A stretch of DNA of 13,978 nucleotides, from positions 1 to 13,978 of the forward strand of contig JAFQPT010000390.1 in NCBI GenBank assembly GCA_017411665.1, given 5' to 3'. The position numbers and the translations under genes are program-made. The stretch comes from Oscillospiraceae bacterium (GTDB lineage Bacteria > Bacillota_A > Clostridia > Oscillospirales > Oscillospiraceae). Under the pieces are notes generated by a model. It saw nothing but the letters and a program-made list of their open reading frames with translations, was not told the DNA's origin and did not search any database. Shown one piece after another: positions 7,100 through 13,101 of the stretch (its first letter is position 1; each line of letters starts with the position of its first letter).

Positions 7100-7360
7100 A
7101 GGGGCAAAAGGCCCCCTTGCCTAAAGGGCTCGACGCGTAAGCATACAGTCCTGTGGACTGTTTGCAGCCAAAGAGAGTCGCAATCTATGATTGCGACGAG
7201 GGCTCGAAGGGCTGTCAGCGAAGCTGACTGGGGGATACTGCTGCAATGCAGTAAAATCCGGCAGAAAATTACAGCAAATCCGTATTTTTCAAAAGAATCC
7301 CTCCGTCACGGCTTACGCCGTGCCACCTCCCTTTAGGCAAGGGAGGCTTTGGTGCGTCAA
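7100..7360 (+). repeat. MITE-like mosaic element with inverted ends and five hairpins
   Basis: The ends carry a perfect 15-bp inverted repeat, CCCTTGCCTAAAGGG (7114-7128) and CCCTTTAGGCAAGGG (7329-7343), with weaker similarity continuing outward (CAAAAGGCC versus the complement of AGGCTTTGG). Between them are five separate perfect hairpins: 7145-7161, 7177-7197, 7214-7228, 7236-7253 and 7307-7322. No coding potential is convincing. Modules of this kind (for example CGTCACGGC...GCCGTG next to CCTCCCTTT) resemble dispersed intergenic repeats I associate with gut Clostridia; this needs a genome search. Type and boundaries are inferred. Confidence 0.6.
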
Positions 7361-7367
7361 TTTTCCA

Positions 7368-7387
7368 ACACTTCAAACTTCGATTAA
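7368..7387 (+). repeat. Left copy of 20-bp direct repeat
   Basis: ACACTTCAAACTTCGATTAA recurs at 7543-7562 with 18 of 20 bases identical. The pair brackets the inverted-repeat element at 7418-7521. Confidence 0.65.
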
Positions 7388-7417
7388 TCGAGGAATGTCT
7401 CGATATTTTCCGATGTA

Positions 7418-7521
7418 TGTCATTCTGAGCGAAACAACGTGCAGCGAAGAATCTCAAATGCAAGAACAGTGTCCACTCTATCCGTGTATTTGAGATCCTT
7501 CTGCTGTGCCTCAGGATGACA
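7418..7521 (+). repeat. Second dispersed-type inverted repeat (TGTCATTCTGAG ... CTCAGGATGACA)
   Basis: The outer arms 7418-7429 and 7510-7521 pair with one mismatch. The inner arms GAAGAATCTCAAAT (7446-7459) and ATTTGAGATCCTTC (7488-7501) also pair with one mismatch. The result is a long imperfect foldback of about 104 bp without a reading frame of note. Sequences starting TGTCATTCTGAGCG are familiar to me as dispersed intergenic repeats in gut bacteria; copy number here is unknown. Confidence 0.65.
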
Positions 7522-7542
7522 TGGTGTGGAGAAGATGTTTTT

Positions 7543-7562
7543 ACACTTCAAACTCCGATTTA
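7543..7562 (+). repeat. Right copy of 20-bp direct repeat
   Basis: ACACTTCAAACTCCGATTTA matches the left copy at 7368-7387 except at two positions. It may be an aged target duplication or part of the repeat module itself. Confidence 0.65.
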
Positions 7563-7597
7563 ACAATCTTATCCGATATAAACAGTGTATAAAACAA

Positions 7598-7634
7598 CAA
7601 AACGAGGGCAGATACCGCATCTGCCCTCGTTTTG
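7598..7634. terminator. Perfect 16-bp hairpin, probable bidirectional terminator
   Basis: CAAAACGAGGGCAGAT (7598-7613) pairs without mismatch with 7619-7634 around the loop ACCGC. The A/T-flanked GC core gives a U-run in either direction. No gene adjoins it closely on either side: the flavin enzyme ends 595 bases upstream and the minus-strand permease ends 220 bases downstream. It may be a backup terminator or a remnant of a lost gene. Confidence 0.6.
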
Positions 7635-7761
7635 TCGGGAAAAACAAATAGAAATAAGAAAAATAAGTAGTAAGAAGCACTTGCCTCTTGACATTGGTAA
7701 TATTAATACACCAAAACGCTAAAGTCAACGGTTTCATTGCTAATTATTTCACATTCGGATG

Positions 7762-7805
7762 GTTGCACATAACACCCAAAAGGTATGGTCCTTGTATTGT
7801 GCAAC
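7762..7805. repeat. Inverted repeat GTTGCACA / TGTGCAAC
   Basis: Perfect 8-bp arms at 7762-7769 and 7798-7805 are separated by 28 bases, just beyond the terminator of the ABC permease gene. Function is not evident. The surrounding 7635-7822 stretch is AT-rich and holds no gene I can support. Confidence 0.35.
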
Positions 7806-7810
7806 TTTAT

Positions 7811-7846
7811 AACAAAATAATTCCGCTGCCGAGTAGTCGACAGCGG
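7811..7846 (-). terminator. Terminator of the gntR-ABC operon (minus strand)
   Basis: On the minus strand CCGCTG (7846-7841) and CAGCGG (7828-7823) pair, with an inner CGA/TCG, followed by AATTATTTTGTT. It lies 7 bases beyond the permease stop codon. The U-tract is interrupted, so efficiency is uncertain. Confidence 0.6.
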
Positions 7847-7853
7847 GTTATCA

Positions 7854-8690
7854 TCACTGAATATTCAGTTTCTTATCAAGAATCAGTTTAGTTCCCACAA
7901 AGGATACCACACTTAGTATGATAGCATATACAGACATTGCCATCAGTACGACTGCCATAATTGCGCCGTAGTTTCCGGAACTGTCCATCCCTATCAAATT
8001 GGCAAGTAATTCCAGAGCACTTTCTCCGAACAACTGTCCTGCCAGCGTCTGAATCACACCCAATACGCTCATCATCAGATAGTATGCAACAATTGCACCT
8101 GCTACGGGATGCTTTTTCCACAGCTGTCCCAGAGAGATTGCCAGATACACCATGTAAATGCCTTGTGCTGTAGACAGAAGCCCTACAACGATTGTCCAAA
8201 CAGACAGCACAATAAATTCCAGTCCATTTAGACCGTTCATTTCCAGCAGCATGCGGAACATTTCCCGAAAGGTCATGCCCAGCTCTCCCCAAACCTCGGG
8301 ATAGGAAATCATAACCATCACCCCTGCAAAGGTCAGCAGCTCCGTTCCAATCATCATAATCATGGCCGACAATGCTTTGGAGTGAATCAATTCACCGCTG
8401 GTAACAGGCAGAGTAAACATCAAGTATCCTTCATCGCCGTACATACCCTTATAGAAGCGCTGCAGCAATACCACCGTTGATACAATCATCATGGTTAGAA
8501 TACTGAACACTGCCAGCATTACAACCAAAACGGGAATAATCGCTTCCGTGCCTTCCACATACATCATCCCCTCCACATCGGGACGCAATACCAAACGGGA
8601 TAATACGCAAAGAGACAGCACAACCGCCCACATGGGAGCAAAGATGCGGATGAGATACCGCAGCTCGTATTTCATTAACTTACCAAACAT
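7854..8690 (-). CDS. ABC transporter permease subunit (YtrC/D-like or ABC-2 type)
   Basis: This 278-residue integral membrane protein has six predicted helices (about 18-36, 50-77, 106-129, 157-184, 196-218, 242-268). It starts MFGKLMKYELRYLIR and carries GDEGYLMFTLPVTS at 85-98, a segment I recognise from permeases paired with GntR-linked ATPases in Firmicutes. It should form the membrane half of an exporter or a sensing/stress transporter with the ATPase encoded directly upstream. The ATG is preceded by TAAGGAGG, in which the TAA is the ATPase stop, so the genes are translationally close (12-base gap). No substrate-binding protein is encoded nearby, which argues against an importer. The transported substrate is unknown; related systems respond to cell-wall-active peptides. 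Confidence 0.85.
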   Translation of the reverse strand: MFGKLMKYELRYLIRIFAPMWAVVLSLCVLSRLVLRPDVEGMMYVEGTEAIIPVLVVMLAVFSILTMMIVSTVVLLQRFYKGMYGDEGYLMFTLPVTSGELIHSKALSAMIMMIGTELLTFAGVMVMISYPEVWGELGMTFREMFRMLLEMNGLNGLEFIVLSVWTIVVGLLSTAQGIYMVYLAISLGQLWKKHPVAGAIVAYYLMMSVLGVIQTLAGQLFGESALELLANLIGMDSSGNYGAIMAVVLMAMSVYAIILSVVSFVGTKLILDKKLNIQ

Positions 8691-8702
8691 CGCTGTACCT
8701 CC

Positions 8703-9410
8703 TTACCAGTGTGCGCGGAAGGTTTCGCGGAACAATGCATCCACGCTCTTGCCTTCCCGTTCACGAATTGCATCGGTTGTATCGTGGAGCACAACTTTGC
8801 CCTCCTGCAGGAAAATCACTTCATCCAGCACACGCTCGATGTCCCCGATCAGATGTGTGGAAATAATGACCGTACTGTCGGGATGATAGTTCGCCAGAAT
8901 GGTATCCAAAATCAAATCTCGGGCTGCAGGGTCAACACCTGCAATGGGCTCATCCAGCAGATACAGCTTCGCTGCACGGCTCATAACCAGAATCAGCTGC
9001 ACCTTTTCCTTCATACCTTTGCTCAAGGTCTTGATTTTTGCGTTAGAATCAATTCCCAGCGTTCTGCTCATTGCTTCCGCATGTTCTCTGCTGAAGTCAA
9101 AATAGAAGTCCTCAAACAGGTTGAATACATCCTTGACCTTCATCCATTCCCCGAAATAGGGTCGGTCGGGCAGATAGCTGACCTCACTTTTGGTAATCAC
9201 TCCGGGTGTATTTCCGCCAATTAGTACCTGACCTGCATCTGCCTTCAGCAGACCGTTCAAAATTTTGATCAGAGTGGTCTTGCCGGATCCGTTAGGTCCC
9301 AAAAGTCCGATAATTTTCCCGCTTTCAATGGTCAGTGATACGCTGTCCAATGCTTTTTTCGCACCGTAATACTTCGTTACATCCCTGATTTCTACCAGAT
9401 GTTCACTCAT
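8703..9410 (-). CDS. ABC transporter ATP-binding protein
   Basis: This 235-residue nucleotide-binding subunit has Walker A GPNGSGKT at 38-45, Walker B LYLLDEP around 149-155 with Glu154 as catalytic base, and the switch His186 in STHLI. The signature motif is LSKGM (129-133) rather than LSGGQ, and the Q-loop region reads SYLPDRPYF without a glutamine. Both traits occur in the ATPases linked to YtrA-type GntR regulators. I chose ATG 9410, which overlaps the end of gntR by 8 bases and has GGAGG at 9424-9420 inside gntR; an upstream in-frame start would extend far into gntR. The overlap implies coupled translation. It energises the permease encoded downstream. Confidence 0.92.
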   Translation of the reverse strand: MSEHLVEIRDVTKYYGAKKALDSVSLTIESGKIIGLLGPNGSGKTTLIKILNGLLKADAGQVLIGGNTPGVITKSEVSYLPDRPYFGEWMKVKDVFNLFEDFYFDFSREHAEAMSRTLGIDSNAKIKTLSKGMKEKVQLILVMSRAAKLYLLDEPIAGVDPAARDLILDTILANYHPDSTVIISTHLIGDIERVLDEVIFLQEGKVVLHDTTDAIREREGKSVDALFRETFRAHW

Positions 9411-9765
9411 GAATCCATTCCTCCAGTACTTGCGCAGCCTCCTCAGAAGTATATCCAAGCTGATTCATTCCGCTGAGATACTGCTTAATGACATCCTGCG
9501 CAATCATCTTACGCAGAGCTTCGATTTTATCGCGGTCTTCCGTCACAATTCGACCGATTGTTCCCATGGAGCGAGCCAATCCATCCCGCTCCAGCTCCGT
9601 CAGAGCTCTCTGCATGGTATTGGGATTCACTCCCGCATCTACCGCAAGCTCACGTACAGAGGGCAGCTTACTGCCGGGAGGATAATTTCCCGTTACGATT
9701 CCAACAGCAATCTGCTCTTTTAATTGCTGCCATATGGGACGACCGGCTATAATATTCCATTTCAA
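9403..9765 (-). CDS. GntR-family transcriptional regulator, YtrA type
   Basis: This 120-residue one-domain regulator has an N-terminal winged helix, PIWQQLKEQIAVGIVTG to RELAVDAGVNPNTMQRALTELERDGL, followed only by a short helical tail of about 50 residues. That is the hallmark of the YtrA subfamily, which usually autorepresses an ABC transporter operon. I prefer TTG 9765 (MKWNIIAGRPIW). GTG 9774, nine bases upstream, is part of AGAGGTGA, which looks like the ribosome binding site, six bases from the TTG. The gene heads an operon with the ATPase (8-base overlap) and permease. Its promoter is overlaid by a 46-bp palindrome that is the likely operator. The effector is not evident. Confidence 0.9.
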   Translation of the reverse strand: MKWNIIAGRPIWQQLKEQIAVGIVTGNYPPGSKLPSVRELAVDAGVNPNTMQRALTELERDGLARSMGTIGRIVTEDRDKIEALRKMIAQDVIKQYLSGMNQLGYTSEEAAQVLEEWIHE

Positions 9766-9777
9766 ATATGTCACCTC

Positions 9778-9823
9778 TTGTATGTGTTACTGTATTAGTT
9801 TACTAATACAGTAACACATACAA
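9778..9823. promoter_or_regulatory. 46-bp palindrome, probable operator of the GntR operon
   Basis: Arms of 22 bp (9778-9799 and 9802-9823) are perfectly complementary around a central TT; the core is GTTACTGTATTAG and its complement. It covers the -10 box and start of transcription of gntR. Since transcription should begin near its centre, it would act as DNA rather than as an RNA hairpin. Length and symmetry suggest two stacked dimers. Confidence 0.75.
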
Positions 9824-9836
9824 TGAAATGTGTCAA
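9808..9836 (-). promoter_or_regulatory. Promoter of the gntR-ABC operon (minus strand)
   Basis: On the minus strand TTGACA (9836-9831) is followed after 17 bases by TACTGT (9813-9808). The -10 lies within the palindrome 9778-9823, so binding there would repress. Confidence 0.75.
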
Positions 9837-9845
9837 CAGAAAAAT

Positions 9846-9886
9846 AAAAAACCGGTGTCAGACTCTTGGTCTGTCACCGGTTTTTT
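9846..9886 (-). terminator. Terminator of rpsT (minus strand)
   Basis: ACCGGTG (9851-9857) pairs with CACCGGT (9875-9881) and CAGAC with GTCTG, with one T-T mismatch between and A/T runs on both flanks. It lies 24 bases past the rpsT stop on the minus strand, with TTTTTATTTT as U-tract, and may work in both directions. Confidence 0.88.
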
Positions 9887-9910
9887 ATGTGAGCAGCACG
9901 AATCGGCCAA

Positions 9911-10174
9911 TTAAGCCATTTCGTTCATCTTCTTGTCCATAGCGGACTTCTTGTGAGCTGCGTTGTTCTTGTGGATCAGGTTCTTGCCTGCTGCACGGTC
10001 AACTGCGCTAACTGCAACCTTATAGGTAGTTGCGGCAGCTTCCTTATCACCTGCAGTTACAGCTGCGTCGAACTTCTTCATTGCAGTCTTCATTGCGGAC
10101 TTTTCAGCCTTGTTCTTTGCCTGCTGTTCCTTGTTCTTGCGGTCTCTCTTCATCTGGGACTTGATGTTGGGCAT
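9911..10174 (-). CDS. rpsT: 30S ribosomal protein S20
   Basis: This 87-residue basic helical protein binds 16S rRNA in the small subunit. The start MPNIKSQMKRDRKNKEQQAKNK and the later NLIHKNNAAHKKSAMDKKMN follow the S20 pattern (usually MANIKSAxKR ... IHKNKAARxKSRL). Length is normal for the family. AGGAGGTGG lies 10-13 bases before the ATG. The gene is monocistronic on the minus strand, has a terminator behind it, and is divergent from gpr. Pairing of rpsT with gpr as neighbours is common in Firmicutes. Confidence 0.97.
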   Translation of the reverse strand: MPNIKSQMKRDRKNKEQQAKNKAEKSAMKTAMKKFDAAVTAGDKEAAATTYKVAVSAVDRAAGKNLIHKNNAAHKKSAMDKKMNEMA

Positions 10175-10225
10175 GCTTCTATTGCCACCTCCTACTATAA
10201 TTTAGCCAGCCAATTTGACTTGCGG

Positions 10226-10254
10226 ATTATAATTTTAGCAGGTAATCACAAAAA
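10226..10254 (-). promoter_or_regulatory. Tentative rpsT promoter (minus strand)
   Basis: The minus strand has a perfect TATAAT at 10231-10226, about 50 bases before the rpsT start codon. The -35 position 17 bases upstream is only TTTTTG, so this rests on the -10 box and position alone. Confidence 0.4.
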
Positions 10255-10295
10255 AAGCAAGCATTTTTTTGATTTTTTTCATAAAAAAATTCTGA

Positions 10296-10325
10296 TGTAT
10301 AGTTTTGTGGTTTTGGGAGATTCTA
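10296..10325 (+). promoter_or_regulatory. Possible forespore sigma-G/sigma-F promoter of gpr
   Basis: TGTATA (10296-10301) and GATTCTA (10319-10325) are separated by 17 bases. They fit the known sigma-G pattern of TGnATA followed by CATnnTA except at the first -10 base. It sits 39 bases before the gpr start, as expected for a forespore-expressed gene. No sigma-A type promoter is seen there. Confidence 0.45.
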
Positions 10326-10363
10326 ACCACAATATTTTGTATTTAACAGGAGGTTTTGATCCT

Positions 10364-11245
10364 ATGAATCACACTGTTCGTACTGACCTTGCAATGGAAC
10401 GGCTTGATTTTGCAAAAAAATCTCATGGCTTGGGCAGGGGAGTGGATGGGGTTACTTATAAACGGAAAATATTTTGCGGAATTGCAGTTCACTCTATGGA
10501 AATAATTTCCGACTCCGCTTCAGATATATTACGTAAACCCATCGGATTATATTATACTATTTCTTTAAAAAAGCTTCTGAAGCGCTGTGACAATTCTTTT
10601 ATTCATGGTGTAAACTGCATTGCAGAAGTACTGCGTTCCGTGCTTCCAAAGGGCAATCGTTTCCTCATTGCTTGTCTCGGTAATCCTCAAATTACGCCCG
10701 ATGCTATTGGACCGCTTTGTGCGAAACAAGTCATGGTCACAAGACATTTAAAAACATACATGCCCGAAACCTTTTCTGACTTTGCAGAGGTTTCCTTGGT
10801 TTGTCCCGGAGTGCTTGGTACAACAGGGATTGAGAGTGCATCTCTGGTGAAAGGTGCTGTAGATGCTGTTCAGCCTGATGTCGTAATTGTTGTGGACGCG
10901 CTGACCGCAAGCAGCATGGACAGGCTTTGCTGCACGATCCAAATCTGCAACACAGGAATTGAACCCGGATCGGGCGTGGGAAACAGACGATATGCGCTCA
11001 ATCGTGATACGTTGGGGGTTCCTGTTATTGCCGTCGGAATGCCAACAATTGTGGATGTTTCTACATTATTATTTAATAGTGAAAACAGTGGAGAGGGAAG
11101 TGTATCTCTTTCCGAACAAATGATGGTCACTCCCCGTGAAATTGATGCGCTTGTTTCCGACAGCGCCAAGTTGATTGCATACGGCATTAACACAGCTTTA
11201 CACAACGACTTGTCTCTTGAGGATATTGACTTGTTTATCAGTTGA
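10364..11245 (+). CDS. gpr: Germination protease (spore protease GPR)
   Basis: This 293-residue zymogen degrades small acid-soluble DNA-binding proteins during spore outgrowth. The self-cleavage mimic VRTDLAME is at residues 5-12, LGNPQITPDAIGP holds Asp113, VVDAL holds Asp178 (by family knowledge the two essential aspartates), and PGSGVGNRR is at 201-209, followed by LGVPVIAVGMPTIVD. ATG 10364 has AGGAGG at 10348-10353; the frame is open further upstream but that part is antisense to rpsT. Cleavage at RTD/LA would remove only 8 residues, versus about 16 in Bacillus, and the whole protein is shorter than the 368-residue Bacillus subtilis enzyme. It is preceded by a sigma-G-like promoter and its stop codon abuts a parS site. 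Its presence marks the host as a spore former. Confidence 0.95.
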   Translation: MNHTVRTDLAMERLDFAKKSHGLGRGVDGVTYKRKIFCGIAVHSMEIISDSASDILRKPIGLYYTISLKKLLKRCDNSFIHGVNCIAEVLRSVLPKGNRFLIACLGNPQITPDAIGPLCAKQVMVTRHLKTYMPETFSDFAEVSLVCPGVLGTTGIESASLVKGAVDAVQPDVVIVVDALTASSMDRLCCTIQICNTGIEPGSGVGNRRYALNRDTLGVPVIAVGMPTIVDVSTLLFNSENSGEGSVSLSEQMMVTPREIDALVSDSAKLIAYGINTALHNDLSLEDIDLFIS

Positions 11246-11261
11246 TGTTTCACGTGAAACA
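11246..11261. promoter_or_regulatory. parS: parS site 1
   Basis: This is the perfect 16-bp palindrome TGTTTCACGTGAAACA, identical to the conserved chromosomal parS consensus bound by ParB/Spo0J. It starts at the base right after the gpr stop codon. Confidence 0.97.
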
Positions 11262-11283
11262 TTTAATGATTCGTGTCTTCCGA

Positions 11284-11299
11284 TGTTTCACGTGAAACA
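11284..11299. promoter_or_regulatory. parS: parS site 2
   Basis: This second perfect TGTTTCACGTGAAACA is centred 38 bp from site 1. Confidence 0.97.
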
Positions 11300-11309
11300 A
11301 AAATCTATG

Positions 11310-11325
11310 TGTTTCACGTGAAACA
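11310..11325. promoter_or_regulatory. parS: parS site 3
   Basis: This third perfect TGTTTCACGTGAAACA is centred 26 bp from site 2. It ends 14 bases before the -35 box of the parA promoter, so ParB loading here may also regulate parAB. Confidence 0.97.
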
Positions 11326-11339
11326 TTTTGTCGAAAGCC

Positions 11340-11368
11340 TTGAAAATAGAATCGGACGTTGTTATAAT
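11340..11368 (+). promoter_or_regulatory. Promoter of parA-parB
   Basis: TTGAAA (11340-11345), a 17-base spacer and a perfect TATAAT (11363-11368) form a strong sigma-A promoter. It lies directly after the three parS sites and about 55 bases before parA. Confidence 0.88.
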
Positions 11369-11425
11369 ACAAAAACAGTACGAAAAAGGTAAATAAATGT
11401 TTTTACAAAAGATTTGAGGTATCAC

Positions 11426-12187
11426 ATGGCAAAAATCATTGCTGTTGCGAACCAGAAGGGCGGGGTAGGGAAGACTACCACCTGCGTGAATCTGACCTAT
11501 GCACTCAAAAAAAGAGGAAGGAAGGTTCTTCTGGTAGACTGTGACGCACAGGGTAACGCCACCTCAGGCATGGGCGTGGATAAAAGCATCACCCCCAACA
11601 TGTATTCCATTCTGACACAGGATGTACCTGCGCAGGAATGCATCATCAAGACCAAATATGGTGACGTGATTCCCACAAACAAGGATCTGTCAGGTGCAAC
11701 CGTTGAACTGGTTGACATGGAAGACAGAGAATACATCTTAAAAAACGCACTGGAACCCATCAAGGATGCATATGACTACATATTCATCGATTGTCCTCCT
11801 TCTCTGGAGCTTTTGACAGTCAATGCTCTGGCTGCAGCCGACAGCGTGCTGGTTCCCGTACAGTGTGAATACTACGCACTGGAAGGCATCGCGGATCTAA
11901 CAACTACCATTAAGATGATCAATGCGAACATCAATCCGAAGCTGGAAATTCAGGGGATCGTGCTGACTATGTTTGACAGCAGAACCAACTTCTCCGAGCA
12001 GGTAGCTTCCGAAATCAAACGGTATTTTGGAGATAAAGTATATAACACCAGAATACCCCGAAATATCCGTCTGGCAGAAGCACCCAGCCACGGCAAGCCC
12101 GTCATCGCATATGACCGTATCTCTCGCGGTGCATCTGCATATATCAAGCTCGGTCTGGAACTGGTCAAACAGATAGAAGGAAAGTAA
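11426..12187 (+). CDS. parA: Chromosome-partitioning ATPase ParA/Soj
   Basis: This 253-residue MinD/ParA-type ATPase has the deviant Walker A KGGVGKTT (residues 11-18 with Lys11 and Lys16), the A' segment DCDAQGN (38-44) and Walker B FIDCPPSLELLTVNAL (from 120). The C-terminal TRIPRNIRLAEAPSHGKP and the absence of an N-terminal DNA-binding extension fit chromosomal Soj rather than plasmid type Ia ParA. ATP-dependent dimers bind DNA non-specifically and are released by ParB to move origins; in Bacillus Soj also controls DnaA. ATG 11426 has GAGGT five bases upstream; an in-frame TTG at 11414 would destroy that site. It forms an operon with parB (11-base gap) and has three parS sites in its upstream region. 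Confidence 0.97.
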   Translation: MAKIIAVANQKGGVGKTTTCVNLTYALKKRGRKVLLVDCDAQGNATSGMGVDKSITPNMYSILTQDVPAQECIIKTKYGDVIPTNKDLSGATVELVDMEDREYILKNALEPIKDAYDYIFIDCPPSLELLTVNALAAADSVLVPVQCEYYALEGIADLTTTIKMINANINPKLEIQGIVLTMFDSRTNFSEQVASEIKRYFGDKVYNTRIPRNIRLAEAPSHGKPVIAYDRISRGASAYIKLGLELVKQIEGK

Positions 12188-12198
12188 GAGGTAACACT

Positions 12199-13086
12199 AT
12201 GGCAAAAAGCGCAAAAAAAGGCCTGGGTACAGGTCTGGGTGCATTGCTTGGCAGCGAAACCGTTGCAGAAAGCACCTCCAAACCTTCCTCACTTCCTATT
12301 TCGAAGGTCGAACCCAAGGCAGACCAACCTCGTACAACATTTGATGAAGTCGCTCTGACAGAACTGAGCGAATCCATCAAGCAGCATGGCATCATCCAGC
12401 CCATCACCGTACGCAAGCTGCCCTCCGGATATTATCAGATCATCGCAGGCGAACGCCGCTGGCGCGCAGCACGCATGGCAGGTCTAAAAGAAGTACCTGT
12501 AAACATCATCGAGGCAGACGATAAGCTTGCAGCCGAACTGGCACTGGTGGAAAATCTCCAGAGAGCAGATTTGAACCCCGTAGAAGAAGCAAAGGGCTAT
12601 CAACGTCTGATTAAGGAATTCGGTCTGACACAGGAAGAAGCTGCGCAGGCAGTAGGGAAGTCCCGTCCTGCTGTCACAAATGCAATGCGTCTGCTGACCC
12701 TGCCCGCCGAAGTCGTGGAATTGCTGGAAGCAGGCATGCTTTCCGCAGGTCACGCCCGCGCACTGCTGGCCATTCAGGAGGATGATCTGAAAATTGAAGC
12801 CGCAAAAATGATTGTGGCAAAGGGTCTGAGTGTCCGTCAGACCGAATCTCTGGCCGTAAGCCTGGGCAAGAGAAAAGAAAAAAATGAAAAGAAACCCGTC
12901 GGAATCGATTATCTTGCACTGGCTGCAAAGCAGCTGGAAACCAGTCTGGGCCGCAAGGTACGCATGACCGAAGGAAAAAAAGGCGGTAAAATCGAGTTGG
13001 AATACTATGACGCCGACGACCGCGAAGCACTGATGGACGCTCTGCGCACCATCGGCAATAAACTTCCCAAAAAGAACGAAAGATAA
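12199..13086 (+). CDS. parB: Chromosome-partitioning CTPase ParB/Spo0J
   Basis: This 295-residue protein nucleates on parS and slides as a CTP-dependent clamp to recruit SMC and stimulate ParA. The N-terminal GLGTGLGALLG (8-18) is the ParA-contacting segment. QPR at 43-45 starts the N-domain; the CTP-binding motifs are GERRWRA (84-90) and ENLQRADLNPVEEA (118-131). The parS-reading helix-turn-helix is LTQEEAAQAVGKSRPAVTNA, with GHARAL at 184-189, and a Lys-rich linker (223-232) leads to the dimerising C-terminal domain. This is Spo0J rather than the related Noc, as it pairs with ParA and perfect parS sites. AGAGG precedes the ATG. serS follows 15 bases downstream without a terminator, so the three genes may share a transcript. 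Confidence 0.97.
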   Translation: MAKSAKKGLGTGLGALLGSETVAESTSKPSSLPISKVEPKADQPRTTFDEVALTELSESIKQHGIIQPITVRKLPSGYYQIIAGERRWRAARMAGLKEVPVNIIEADDKLAAELALVENLQRADLNPVEEAKGYQRLIKEFGLTQEEAAQAVGKSRPAVTNAMRLLTLPAEVVELLEAGMLSAGHARALLAIQEDDLKIEAAKMIVAKGLSVRQTESLAVSLGKRKEKNEKKPVGIDYLALAAKQLETSLGRKVRMTEGKKGGKIELEYYDADDREALMDALRTIGNKLPKKNER

Positions 13087-13101
13087 GAGGAGAAAATTGA
13101 T

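Noticed and set aside
7191..7493. 100-codon plus-strand open frame in the repeat region
   Set aside because: It runs through the hairpin array and into the foldback repeat, with no domain or ribosome site.
7060..7850. CRISPR array or tRNA cluster in the gene-free stretch
   Set aside because: The repeats are palindromic and irregular, without constant direct repeats and spacers, and no cloverleaf with T-arm GTTCGA-type sequence was found.
7688..7891. 67-codon plus-strand open frame overlapping the permease end
   Set aside because: It lacks a ribosome site, runs through the permease terminator and has no recognisable features.
9953..10363. Upstream in-frame extension of gpr across rpsT
   Set aside because: It is antisense to rpsT and has no ribosome site, while ATG 10364 has AGGAGG and the family's N-terminal motif follows at once.
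11397..11417. Six-codon leader frame MFLQKI before parA, whose TGA overlaps the parA ribosome site
   Set aside because: Too short to support, with only a weak AAAGG upstream; could be chance.
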